From positions 124,001 to 188,000 of the forward strand of contig NZ_SMYZ01000041.1 in NCBI RefSeq assembly GCF_004919685.1: DNA of 64,000 nucleotides, in the 5' to 3' direction. The translations under genes and the position numbers were made by a program. The notes below the pieces were generated by a model. That model was given only the letters and a program-made list of their open reading frames with translations. It was not told where the DNA came from and did not search any database. The DNA comes from Mesorhizobium norvegicum (GTDB taxonomy: Bacteria > Pseudomonadota > Alphaproteobacteria > Rhizobiales > Rhizobiaceae). Positions within the stretch are counted from its first letter, which is position 1. Every line of letters begins with the position of its first letter. Positions 52,007 to 60,574 of the stretch are shown here, piece by piece.

Positions 52007-52993
52007 CTACATGCCCCAGCGCAGCGCCGCGGTGTGCACCGGCGCGTCCCAGAATGCGGTCGACTCGTCGTCGAGCATGGTGAGCGTGATCGAGCAGCCG
52101 GCCATGTCGAGCGAGGTGACATAGGAGCCGACCAGCGAGCGGGTCACCGTCACGCCGTGCGTCTTGAAAATCGCCCGCGCGCTGTTGTACATCAGATAAA
52201 GTTCCATCAGCGGCGTGCCGCCGAAGCCGTTGACGAACAGCAGCGCCGGGCCTCTTGCCTTGTCGCCGAGATCGCCCAGGATCGCGGCGCAGATCTCCTG
52301 CGCGATAGCATCGGCGCTTTTCAACGTGTCGCGCCGGCGCCCGGGCTCGCCATGGATGCCGACGCCAAATTCCATCTCGCCGTCGCCGATATCGAAAGTC
52401 GGCTTGCCCGCCGCCGGCACGGTGCAACTGGTCAGCGCCACGCCCATCGAGCGGGTAGCCGTGTTGACGCGGTCGCCCAGTGCCTTCAACGGCGCCAGCG
52501 CCAGGCCATGTTCTGCCGCCGCGCCGACGATTTTCTCCACCACCAGCGTGCCGGCGACACCGCGCCGGCCCGTCGTATAAGAAGAATTCTCGACGGCGAC
52601 ATCGTCATTGGTCACAATCTGCTGGACGCCTTCCGACATCTCGGCCGCCATGTCGAAGTTCATCACGTCGCCCTCATAGTTCTTGACGATGAACAGGCAG
52701 CCGCCCCCGGTGTCGACGGCTTCCGCCGCTGCCAGCATCTGGTCCGGCGTCGGCGAGGTGAACACCTGGCCGGGGCAGGCGGCGTCCAGCATGCCGTGGC
52801 CGACAAAGCCGCCATGCAGCGGCTCGTGGCCAGAGCCGCCGCCGGAGATCAGCGCCACCTTGCCCGGCCGCAAGGTCTTGCGGCGGATGAATTTGTGCTC
52901 GTCGCCAAGCACGAGGATGTCGGCATGGGCGGCCACGAAACCGTCGAGGCTCTCGGTCAGCACCGTGTCCACCGAGTTCATGAATTTCTTCAC
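52007..52993 (-). CDS. dhaK: Dihydroxyacetone kinase subunit DhaK
   Basis: 328 residues: LISGGGSGHEPLHGGFVGHGML, IVKNYEGDVMNFDMA and the substrate-linking His214 in GVGIHGEPGR. DhaK binds dihydroxyacetone covalently while DhaL passes phosphate from DhaM. The GTG start at 52993 has GGGAGGAG six bases upstream. It is the last gene of the long operon, separated from the Enzyme I gene by a hypothetical gene and a repeat element. Confidence 0.9.
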   Translation of the reverse strand: MKKFMNSVDTVLTESLDGFVAAHADILVLGDEHKFIRRKTLRPGKVALISGGGSGHEPLHGGFVGHGMLDAACPGQVFTSPTPDQMLAAAEAVDTGGGCLFIVKNYEGDVMNFDMAAEMSEGVQQIVTNDDVAVENSSYTTGRRGVAGTLVVEKIVGAAAEHGLALAPLKALGDRVNTATRSMGVALTSCTVPAAGKPTFDIGDGEMEFGVGIHGEPGRRRDTLKSADAIAQEICAAILGDLGDKARGPALLFVNGFGGTPLMELYLMYNSARAIFKTHGVTVTRSLVGSYVTSLDMAGCSITLTMLDDESTAFWDAPVHTAALRWGM

Positions 52994-53027
52994 GGCCGTC
53001 TCCTCCCGAAATAGGCCTCATACCAAA

Positions 53028-53140
53028 GCAATTCCAGGAAAAGTGTGTAGCGGTTTTCCGTGCAGAATTGCGTAAAAACAAAGGGTTAGAGCGGTTCAGT
53101 CATTCCATAGTATTCCATAAAATATTGAACCGCTCTAACG
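53028..53140. repeat. Rhizobial palindromic repeat between dhaK and the hypothetical gene
   Basis: TTAGAGCGGTTCA (53086-53098) and TGAACCGCTCTAA (53126-53138) form 13-bp arms; the flank (AATTCCAGGAAAAGTGTG and on) belongs to an element common in rhizobial genomes. It sits inside the operon and could stop or weaken transcription of dhaK. Confidence 0.75.
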
Positions 53141-53142
53141 GA

Positions 53143-53565
53143 TCAGCTACCTTTGCCGGTGATGCTGGTGATCTTCTGGATAAAATCGTTCACCGCCCTG
53201 TCGAGCGCGGCATTCTGCTTGTCGTCGCCGAAATCCGGCACGATCAGCGACACGTGCCGCGTCTTGCGCATGCCCGATGCGATCGACATCTTGCCCGGAT
53301 GCGCCTGGTGATAGGCAGCTAGAAACTGGTCGCGCTCGGCAGGGCTGAAATGGCAGACGGAAAATATAGCCGGCAAATGTTTTGACGGAATCGGGATCGA
53401 ATAGGCCGGGCTGGAAATCTGCGTGACGAAGCTGCGGTGTTTGCCGAGCGCATCGGCCAGGCGCTGGCGCATGCCGGATGGGCGCTGGTCGATGACGTGC
53501 GACAGGATCGTCTTGTAGGCGCGGATCGCCTCTTCGGAACCGGGTTCGGGTGTCCTGTCGACCAT
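53143..53565 (-). CDS. Hypothetical protein of the dha operon
   Basis: 140 residues, start ATG at 53565, 11 bp after the Enzyme I stop. The part RPSGMRQRLADALGKHRSFVTQISSP looks like a helix-turn-helix of the Cro/CI kind, followed by FHFSPAERD-like text (CHFSPAERDQFLAAYHQAHP) and a basic segment. It may be a regulator of the operon. I do not recognise the family. Confidence 0.6.
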   Translation of the reverse strand: MVDRTPEPGSEEAIRAYKTILSHVIDQRPSGMRQRLADALGKHRSFVTQISSPAYSIPIPSKHLPAIFSVCHFSPAERDQFLAAYHQAHPGKMSIASGMRKTRHVSLIVPDFGDDKQNAALDRAVNDFIQKITSITGKGS

Positions 53566-53576
53566 GCCAGCCGCGC

Positions 53577-55163
53577 CTAGACAGAAACGTCCGCGATGGC
53601 CGCCTTGGCCATGGCGAGTTGCGCCGGCGCGACGGAAAGATCGCGCAGGCCGGCCTCGAGCAGTGACGGGATCGAGGCTGGATCGCCGCCTGCATCGCCG
53701 CACAGGCTGACCGGGATGTTTTCCCGCTGGCCAAACGCGGTCACGGCAGCGATCAGCCGCAGCACGGCCGGATGACGGACCGAATTGAGATGCGCCACGG
53801 CGGCGTTGTCGCGGGCGGCCGCCATGACATACTGGGTGAGGTCATTGGAGCCGATCGAGAAGAAGGCGGCCTCGGCAAGGGCTTCCGGCGCGATCGCTAC
53901 TGAAGGCACCTCGACCATGATGCCGAGCGGCGGCATCTTGTGCACGATGCCGCGCGTGGCAAGCACCGCCTGCTCCTCGGCGAACATCCCCGCTGCCTGT
54001 CTGTATTCCTCCACAATGGCGATCATCGGAAACATCACTTTCAGACTGCCGTGCACGGCGGCGCGCAGCAGCGCCCGGATCTGTACACGAAACACCTCGG
54101 GTCTTGCCAGCGACAGCCTGATCCCGCGCAGGCCGAGGAACGGATTGCCTTCCGCGACCGTGAAGCCCGGCACCGGCTTGTCGCCGCCGGCATCGACGGT
54201 GCGGATCGTCACCGGCTTGTCACCGGCCCACTCCAGCACCTTGCGATAGGCGCGATACTGCGTCTCCTCATCCGGCAACGTCTTGCCGAACAGGAATTCG
54301 GTGCGCATCAGCCCGACCCCGTCGCAGGTGGCGATGTCGATGCCGTCGACATCGGACGGGTCGGCGATGTTGACCTGCACCCGCACCGCCGTGCCGGCCT
54401 TGGTCACCGCCGGCCGCGCCAGGAACGTTCCAGCCCGGTCGCGGCGCGCCGAGAATGATGAAGACGAGTGGCGAAAGGCGTCGATTTCGGCCTTGGAGGG
54501 TGACAGCACGATGCCGCCATGTTCGGCGTCGAGCAGCGCTGTGCCGGCTAGATGAGCCAGCGAAGCACCCAACCCGACAACCATCGGCACGCCGCGCGAA
54601 CGCGCCAGCATGGCGACGTGGCTCGCCGTGCTGCCTGCCTTCAGCGCGATGCCTCCACCACAACTCCAGTCGGTTTCGAAAAAACGCGTCGGCGCGATGT
54701 CCTCGCCGTAGAAGATGGCGCCGGCTGGTGCCTGGACGTCGCCATCCTCGGACAGCGCCCGCAGCACCTGGTCCCTGATGTCGCGGATATCGGCGGCCCG
54801 TGCGCGGAAATAATCCTGGTCGGAAGCATCATAGCCGGCGATTTCAGCGTCAAGCGCCTGCCGCCAGGCCTGATCAGCTGGCTGGCCGGCGTAAATAGCG
54901 GTAAAGGCCGGGCTGCTCAGCGCATCATCCCCCAGCATGGCGATCTGGAATTCGAGAATGTCGGCGGCATCGCCCACAGCCATCTCGATCAAAACGGTGA
55001 GGCGGCCCGCTGCTATGGCGATTGCGGTTTCGAGCGCGGCCTTCTCTTCGTCGGCTGTTCCTTTGCCGACATAGGATAGGACAGTCTGGTCGAGATCGAA
55101 CAGCGGCCCCTCGGCATAGCCGGCCGAGGCCGAAATGCCTTGCAGTCTAAGCGGTCCGGACAT
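53577..55163 (-). CDS. PTS Enzyme I (phosphoenolpyruvate-protein phosphotransferase)
   Basis: 528 residues of Enzyme I. The phosphorylated His is H182 in GSTASHVAMLARSRG; the PEP domain shows GLMRTEFLFG, GLRGIRLSL and the cysteine loop SLCGDAGGD. It takes phosphate from PEP and passes it to the HPr encoded just upstream (17 bp overlap), then to the DhaM-type EIIA. In E. coli the DhaM protein combines EIIA, HPr and part of Enzyme I; here they are separate genes. The ATG at 55163 fits the family start. Confidence 0.9.
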   Translation of the reverse strand: MSGPLRLQGISASAGYAEGPLFDLDQTVLSYVGKGTADEEKAALETAIAIAAGRLTVLIEMAVGDAADILEFQIAMLGDDALSSPAFTAIYAGQPADQAWRQALDAEIAGYDASDQDYFRARAADIRDIRDQVLRALSEDGDVQAPAGAIFYGEDIAPTRFFETDWSCGGGIALKAGSTASHVAMLARSRGVPMVVGLGASLAHLAGTALLDAEHGGIVLSPSKAEIDAFRHSSSSFSARRDRAGTFLARPAVTKAGTAVRVQVNIADPSDVDGIDIATCDGVGLMRTEFLFGKTLPDEETQYRAYRKVLEWAGDKPVTIRTVDAGGDKPVPGFTVAEGNPFLGLRGIRLSLARPEVFRVQIRALLRAAVHGSLKVMFPMIAIVEEYRQAAGMFAEEQAVLATRGIVHKMPPLGIMVEVPSVAIAPEALAEAAFFSIGSNDLTQYVMAAARDNAAVAHLNSVRHPAVLRLIAAVTAFGQRENIPVSLCGDAGGDPASIPSLLEAGLRDLSVAPAQLAMAKAAIADVSV

Positions 55164-55449
55164 GGTCCGCGCCTTCGTCGAAATCGCGCCGCACCAGCTC
55201 GACCAGCGCGTCGACGGCATCATCGGCGCCGTCGCCGCTGGCCCTGATATGCAGCACCGTGCCTTTCGGCGCCTTGGTCGCCATCACCTTGACGATGCTC
55301 TTGGCGTCGAACCAAGGGCCGTTGGCCGCAAGCGCTATCTCCACCTCGGCGGCAAAAGTCTTGGCCAGCTTGGTGAACTTCACCGAAGGACGCGCGTGCA
55401 GGCCCACATCGTGGGTGATCACAACGGTCGCTTCGGCGGATGCGGACAT
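55147..55449 (-). CDS. HPr-type phosphocarrier
   Basis: 100 residues with the phosphorylated His18 in DVGLHARPSVKFTKLAKTF. It relays phosphate between Enzyme I and EIIA in the dihydroxyacetone pathway. No serine-46-type regulatory region like that of Gram-positive HPr is obvious. It lies 22 bp after the EIIA gene. Confidence 0.9.
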   Translation of the reverse strand: MSASAEATVVITHDVGLHARPSVKFTKLAKTFAAEVEIALAANGPWFDAKSIVKVMATKAPKGTVLHIRASGDGADDAVDALVELVRRDFDEGADHVRTA

Positions 55450-55471
55450 GTCTTTTAAAATTCCCGTTCAC

Positions 55472-55861
55472 TCACGATGGCGACAATTCATGCGCTGTCG
55501 CCACCACTTCCCTGAGCGAGGCGCCGCCGGAGGCCTCGGTCGCCGCCATCACCGCGCCTTCGACGATCGGCGCGTTGCAGACGATGATCTTTTGCGACCG
55601 TGGCTCGCCGATCATCTCCACGGCCATTTCGCTGTTGGTCTCGGCGCCGCCAAGATCGACCAGGATGGCGACACCGGCTTCCGACCAGGCCTTGTCGATG
55701 GCACCCATGATCGCCTCGACATTGGTGCCAAGCCCGCCATGGCCGTTTCCGCCGCACCATGCAAGCGGCACTTCGTCGCCCACCATCTGCCGCACCATGT
55801 CGGCCGTGCCCTCGGCAACCAGCGGCGAATGCGAAACGATGACGATGCCGACATTGCTCAT
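55472..55861 (-). CDS. dhaM: Dihydroxyacetone-specific PTS EIIA (DhaM N-domain)
   Basis: 129 residues of the EIIA-Man-like type, with the phosphorylated His in IVIVSHSPLVAEG, the glycine-rich GGNGHGGLGTN, and VDLGGAETNSEMA. It receives phosphate from HPr and recharges ADP bound to DhaL. It overlaps dhaL by 4 bp. Confidence 0.88.
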   Translation of the reverse strand: MSNVGIVIVSHSPLVAEGTADMVRQMVGDEVPLAWCGGNGHGGLGTNVEAIMGAIDKAWSEAGVAILVDLGGAETNSEMAVEMIGEPRSQKIIVCNAPIVEGAVMAATEASGGASLREVVATAHELSPS

Positions 55862-56460
55862 GCGCTTTCCCCGATTGTTTGCGCCACTATCCGCACCAGC
55901 AGCGCGGTCGAACGTGCACCGGGATCCATGTGGCCGATCGAACGGTCGCCGAGGAACGACGCACGGCCGCGCAGTGCCTTCATCGGCACGGTCGCCGCAG
56001 CCGCAGCGTCGGCAGTATCGGCGATTTCCGGCGCCGTCTTTCCGTGCAGCAGCGCGTCATGCACCGGCTGCAGCACGTCGAGCATCGTCTTCTGCCCGAC
56101 TTGCGATTTGCCCCGCGCCGCCACCGCTTCGATCGCCTTGCCGAAAGCCGTGGTCAGATTGGCGCGATCGGGCTCCGCCGAAATCTCCTTGCCGAGCGTC
56201 AGGAACAGGGTGCCGAACAGCGGACCGGAAGCGCCACCCACCGTCATCACCAGCTTGGTGCCGATCACCTTCAGCGCCTCAGGCAGCGGCTTGGCGGAAA
56301 ACGCCTCAGCTTCGGCCCGCACGGCCTCGAAGCCGCGCTTCATGTTCAGCCCGTGGTCGCCGTCGCCGATCGCCTGGTCGAGCGCCGTCAACTCTTCGGC
56401 GTGAGCGGCAATCACATCCGCGGCGGCTGTAATCAGCCTGGCAAGGTTCAGCGCCGCCAT
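55858..56460 (-). CDS. dhaL: Dihydroxyacetone kinase subunit DhaL
   Basis: About 200 residues with the Mg-ADP site TALDQAIGDGDHGLNMKRGF and the GGASGPLFGTLFL loop. It passes phosphate from DhaM to dihydroxyacetone on DhaK. The ATG at 56460 matches the family start; an upstream in-frame ATG at 56529, three bases after the previous stop, would add 23 residues. The partner DhaK is probably the product of 52007-52993. Confidence 0.88.
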   Translation of the reverse strand: MAALNLARLITAAADVIAAHAEELTALDQAIGDGDHGLNMKRGFEAVRAEAEAFSAKPLPEALKVIGTKLVMTVGGASGPLFGTLFLTLGKEISAEPDRANLTTAFGKAIEAVAARGKSQVGQKTMLDVLQPVHDALLHGKTAPEIADTADAAAAATVPMKALRGRASFLGDRSIGHMDPGARSTALLVRIVAQTIGESA

Positions 56461-56532
56461 ATCAGATAAATTCCCGGTTTCCACCCCGCCGGCAGTATCG
56501 AAAGAACGCTCATTCGACAACTGGAGCATGCG

Positions 56533-58176
56533 TCAGGCCGCTTCATGCATTGCGGCCGCCGCCGCGAAAACCTCGGCCACCGCATAAGCGCCGGGGTCGA
56601 CCACGCCCTGCAGCTTGCTGCCGACATAGGCGGACCGCCCGGCTTTCGCCTTCTCCATGGCGGCGGTGGCCTCGGCACCGTGTCGGGCCTCTGTTGCCGC
56701 TTCCTCCAGGCCATTGGCATCGAGCGCTTTCAGGGCTGGTTCCAGGGCATCGACCATGGTGCGATCACCAATTCCGGCACCACCGTAGAAGGTCATCCGT
56801 TCAAGGCCGGCAAGCAGCGCCTTGGCCAAGCTCGCGCCGCTGTCCAAAGCTTGCGCCGCCGCCGTGAAGAAGATCGACAGCAGCACGCCGCTGGAGCCGC
56901 CCATCGACGCGCTCAGAATGTCGCCTATCGCGCCAAGGGTCGCTGCAGGTTCGGCAAGCGGCAGCGTATCAAGCCGCTCGAGAACACTGCGCGCGCCGGT
57001 CGCCACCGTCGAACCGGTGTCGCCGTCGCCCGCCTTGGCGTCCAGTCCGTTCAAAGTGGCTTCGAGCGTAATCAGCCGTTCGCAGATCGTAACGACAAGA
57101 CGCCTGGTGCGAGCATCCTGGCTGGGCTTGCGTGCCGCGCTCTGTCCGGCAGCTTTCGCCATCGGCACGACGGCAGGCGGCACAACGGGCTTTGCCGGCA
57201 TCCAGGCATGCGGGCCGACCGGCGCCAGCAAGGCCGCCTCGTGCGCAGCATCCAGCCGGATCAGCGACAGCGAGAAGCCGTTCATGTTGAGCGCCGTCAT
57301 CAGCGGGCCCGGGCCGATCGTCAGCTTGATGGTTTTGGCCAGCGGCGAGGCAAGCACCGCGTTGGCGATAACAGACATTTCCAGCGGCGGCACCGAACCG
57401 AGATTGTTGATCAGCAAGGCGTAGGTGGCCTTGGGATCAAGCCGTGCCGCGAGGCGCTCCGCCATGATCGCCACCAGCCTGTCGGCGCTTTGCACCGCAA
57501 TCCGCTCGACGCCCGGCTCGCCATGAATGCCGAGGCCGAGCTCGCCATCGTTCTCGCCAAACCTGTCTTCGTGCGGCTGGCCGGGGATCGAGCAGGACGA
57601 CAGCGACATGCCGAGCGAAACGATGTCCTTCGCCGCCGCGCGAGCGGCGGCCGCAACGGACGCGAGATCGTGGCCGGCCTCCGACAAGTGGCCTGATATC
57701 TTGTGCACGAACAAGGTGCCGGCAACACCGCGTGGCTGGGCAATGTCGGGGAGTGCGATGTCGTCGGCGACGATCACCATCTCGACACGAAACCCTTCGG
57801 CGCGCGCCTTCTCGGCCGCCAGGCCGAAATTGAGACGGTCACCGGTGTAGTTCTTGACGATCAGCAGGCAGCCGGCCGGGCCGGTGACCGCGCGGATGGC
57901 TGCCAGCACCGCTTCGACGCTTGGCGAGGCAAAGATCTCGCCCGAGACCGCCGCCGTCAGCATGCCCTTGCCGACGAAGCCGGCATGCGACGGTTCGTGC
58001 CCGGCGCCGCCGCCGGAGACGACGGCAACCCGGGTCTTGTCCCAGTCGGCGCGCAGGATGACCTTGATCTCGGGATAGCCGTCGAGACGCGCGAGATCGC
58101 CTGATCCAATGGTCCGCAACAGGCCGTCCAGCGCCTCGGTGACGATCGTTTCCCTGCGATTGAAAAAGTGCTTCAT
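56533..58176 (-). CDS. DhaK-DhaL fusion kinase (ATP-dependent dihydroxyacetone/tetrulose kinase type)
   Basis: 547 residues. A DhaK domain (GGGAGHEPSHAGFVGKGML, substrate His218 in GLGIHGEPGVE) is followed by a linker near 345 and a DhaL domain (LNGLDAKAGDGDTGST). One-chain kinases of this kind use ATP directly and phosphorylate dihydroxyacetone or longer ketoses such as erythrulose. It is the first kinase gene after the ABC importer genes, so it may act on the imported compound, while the split PTS-driven kinase handles a product or the same substrate. Confidence 0.88.
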   Translation of the reverse strand: MKHFFNRRETIVTEALDGLLRTIGSGDLARLDGYPEIKVILRADWDKTRVAVVSGGGAGHEPSHAGFVGKGMLTAAVSGEIFASPSVEAVLAAIRAVTGPAGCLLIVKNYTGDRLNFGLAAEKARAEGFRVEMVIVADDIALPDIAQPRGVAGTLFVHKISGHLSEAGHDLASVAAAARAAAKDIVSLGMSLSSCSIPGQPHEDRFGENDGELGLGIHGEPGVERIAVQSADRLVAIMAERLAARLDPKATYALLINNLGSVPPLEMSVIANAVLASPLAKTIKLTIGPGPLMTALNMNGFSLSLIRLDAAHEAALLAPVGPHAWMPAKPVVPPAVVPMAKAAGQSAARKPSQDARTRRLVVTICERLITLEATLNGLDAKAGDGDTGSTVATGARSVLERLDTLPLAEPAATLGAIGDILSASMGGSSGVLLSIFFTAAAQALDSGASLAKALLAGLERMTFYGGAGIGDRTMVDALEPALKALDANGLEEAATEARHGAEATAAMEKAKAGRSAYVGSKLQGVVDPGAYAVAEVFAAAAAMHEAA

Positions 58177-58245
58177 CGAATTCGTCCCGTACTCGCAAAG
58201 TCAAAAACCGGTGCTGAACCCCTGGCGGGACACACCGAAAACCGT

Positions 58246-59259
58246 TCACATCAGCCTTTGTCCATCCGCGCCGAAATAGAGCGGCGACCGGTAGCGGATC
58301 ACCACTCTGTCGCCCTGCGCCAGATCCGTGTCCGGATCGGTCAGCGTCACCAGTTTCTTTTGGCCTACCGTCACATGCAAATGGTTCTGATCGCCGAGAT
58401 GCTCGACCCAGTCGACGACGCCGTCGGCATGGCCATTCGCGGCTTTCGCGATCGTCAGATGTTCGGTACGTGCGCCGATCGTCTTGGTTCCCGCCGGCGC
58501 GCCGCCGTCAGGCAGCAGCCCGGTCGGCAGAAGATTGATCGCCGGCTGGCCGAGCCTTGCCGCGACATGCAGGTTTGCCGGCTCGGAATAGATTGTCCTC
58601 GGCGAGCCGATCTGCACTAGCACGCCCTCGGCAAGGATGCCGATGCGGTCGGCCATCGTCATCGCCTCGATCTGGTCGTGGGTGACGTAGAGCATGGTGG
58701 CGCCGAGTTCGGTCTGGATGCGCTTCAGCTCGAGCCTGAGATCCGCCCGCAATTTGGCGTCGAGCGACGACAGCGGCTCGTCCATCAGATAGATCGAAGG
58801 CTTGCGCACCAACGCGCGGCCGATGGCGACGCGCTGCATTTCGCCGCCCGAAAGCTTGGTCGAGCGATTGGCGAGCTTGTGATGGATGCGCACCATTTTC
58901 GCCACCTCCTCGACCCGGCGGCGGATCTGGTCTTCCGGCATTTTCCGCGCCGGCGAGCGCAGCGGGAAGGCGAGATTGTCGAACACCGACAGATGCGGAT
59001 AGAGCGAATATTGCTGGAAGACGAAGGCGGTGTCGCGCTCGGCCGGCGACAGCGTCGTGGCATTGTGTCCGCCGATTTCGATCGTGCCGGAATCCGGCCG
59101 CTCCAGCCCGGCGATCAGCCGCAACGTCGTTGTCTTGCCGGCCCCGGTCGGCCCGAGCAGCACGACGAATTCACCATCTGATATATGCAGGTCGAGACCA
59201 TCGACGGCGACATGGTCGCCAAAACTCTTGGTCACGTTCTTGATGTGCACGTCAGCCAT
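58246..59259 (-). CDS. Sugar/polyol ABC transporter ATPase 1
   Basis: 337 residues of the MalK/UgpC type: Walker A LLGPTGAGKTTT, signature LSGGEMQRVAIGRAL, Walker B YLMDEPLSSLD and a C-terminal TOBE-like domain. The ATG at 59259 follows GGAGG and overlaps the previous gene by 8 bp. The signature has M where Q or R is usual (GGEMQR), a small variation. It pairs with the second ATPase as a heterodimer. Confidence 0.92.
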   Translation of the reverse strand: MADVHIKNVTKSFGDHVAVDGLDLHISDGEFVVLLGPTGAGKTTTLRLIAGLERPDSGTIEIGGHNATTLSPAERDTAFVFQQYSLYPHLSVFDNLAFPLRSPARKMPEDQIRRRVEEVAKMVRIHHKLANRSTKLSGGEMQRVAIGRALVRKPSIYLMDEPLSSLDAKLRADLRLELKRIQTELGATMLYVTHDQIEAMTMADRIGILAEGVLVQIGSPRTIYSEPANLHVAARLGQPAINLLPTGLLPDGGAPAGTKTIGARTEHLTIAKAANGHADGVVDWVEHLGDQNHLHVTVGQKKLVTLTDPDTDLAQGDRVVIRYRSPLYFGADGQRLM

Positions 59260-60364
59260 GCTGGACCCTCCGCTCAGAGGCGACATCGTGGATCGCGGTT
59301 CGCACCGCGCGGCCGGATCCTTTCTCGAACAGCGACAGCCGTGCGCTGCTCAGCGTCAGGCCGACATGGTCGCCAGTGGAGAGCCGGATTTCGGCCGGCA
59401 CGCGTGCCTTGATGAAGCCGTCCGCCGTCTCCACCGCGACGATCTGCGTTGTGCCGAGATATTCGGTGCCGTAGATGGCGCCGCGCAGCTTGGAAGCATC
59501 GTCGAAGCGGATGTGTTCGGGCCTTATGCCGAGCGCCATGTCGGCCGGCGCGATATCCTCGCGCACTTCCGGCACCGCGACCCTGGCACCTTGCACGACG
59601 ATTTCCCTGGCGCCCTTCGCCAATCCGCCGCCAAACCCCAAAAAATTCATCGGCGGCGAGCCGATGAAGTCGGCGACGAACATGGTGGCCGGACGATCGT
59701 AGATCTCGCGCGGCGTGCCGAACTGTTCGATGACGCCATGGTTCATCACGGCGATCTTGTCGGCCATCGACATCGCTTCCATCTGGTCGTGCGTGACATA
59801 GACTGTCGTGGCGCGGATGCGGTTGTGCAGCTCGCGCAGTTCATGGACCATCAGATCGCGGAATTCGGTATCAAGGGTTCCCAGCGGCTCGTCCATCAGG
59901 AAGCATTTTGGCCGCCGCACGATGGCGCGGCCGAGCGCCACCCGCTGGCGGTCGCCGCCGGCGAGGCCGGAGACGGATTTGTTGAGCAGATGGTCGATGC
60001 GCAGCAGCTTCGCCGTTTCCTCGACCCGCGTGCGGATTTCGGCCGAAGGCATGCCTTGCGCCAGCAGGGGAAAGCCGATGTTCTTGCGCACATTCATGTG
60101 CGGATAGAGCGCGAACAGCTGGAAGACGAAGGCGATGTCGCGCTCGCGTGCCCGCAGCATGGTGACATCGTCGCCGCCAAGCAGGATCTGGCCGCCGGTC
60201 GGTAACTCAAGCCCGGCGATCATGCGCAATGTCGTCGTCTTGCCGCAGCCTGACGGTCCGAGCATGACGAAGAACTCGCCATCCTCGACGACGAAGTTGG
60301 AATCCTGCACGGCGACGAAATCGCCGAACGCCTTTCTCAGATTCTGGACGCGGATCTCGGCCAT
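59252..60364 (-). CDS. Sugar/polyol ABC transporter ATPase 2
   Basis: 370 residues: Walker A LGPSGCGKTTT, signature VSGLAGGDRQRVALGRAI, Walker B CFLMDEPLGTLD and a TOBE-like tail. The signature LAGGDRQR departs from LSGGQ, which suggests an asymmetric pair with the other ATPase. Two different ATPases in one importer operon are seen in glycerol-type ABC importers of rhizobia. Confidence 0.9.
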   Translation of the reverse strand: MAEIRVQNLRKAFGDFVAVQDSNFVVEDGEFFVMLGPSGCGKTTTLRMIAGLELPTGGQILLGGDDVTMLRARERDIAFVFQLFALYPHMNVRKNIGFPLLAQGMPSAEIRTRVEETAKLLRIDHLLNKSVSGLAGGDRQRVALGRAIVRRPKCFLMDEPLGTLDTEFRDLMVHELRELHNRIRATTVYVTHDQMEAMSMADKIAVMNHGVIEQFGTPREIYDRPATMFVADFIGSPPMNFLGFGGGLAKGAREIVVQGARVAVPEVREDIAPADMALGIRPEHIRFDDASKLRGAIYGTEYLGTTQIVAVETADGFIKARVPAEIRLSTGDHVGLTLSSARLSLFEKGSGRAVRTAIHDVASERRVQHG

Positions 60365-60367
60365 TAC

Positions 60368-60574
60368 CTACTCCGGGAACTTCGAGACGATGATGAACAT
60401 CACGGTGCCGGCAAGCATGGTGATGAAGGAATAGGTGTAGAGCGACAGCGCGAAGGGCTGGAACAGCATCAGGAAGCCGAGGGCGATCAGTGCCGTCGCG
60501 ATGTTTTCCATCAGGCCGCGCCGTGCCCAGGCCGGCCAGCGCGATTTGCGCTTTACGGGTTTGGTCATGCTCAT
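60368..60574 (-). CDS. Small membrane protein of the ABC importer operon
   Basis: 68 residues: basic N-terminus and two hydrophobic helices (roughly 25-43 and 47-64). It overlaps the permease stop (ATGA) and precedes the ATPase by three bases, so it belongs to the operon. Small proteins at this place occur in similar importer operons; function unknown. Confidence 0.75.
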   Translation of the reverse strand: MSMTKPVKRKSRWPAWARRGLMENIATALIALGFLMLFQPFALSLYTYSFITMLAGTVMFIIVSKFPE

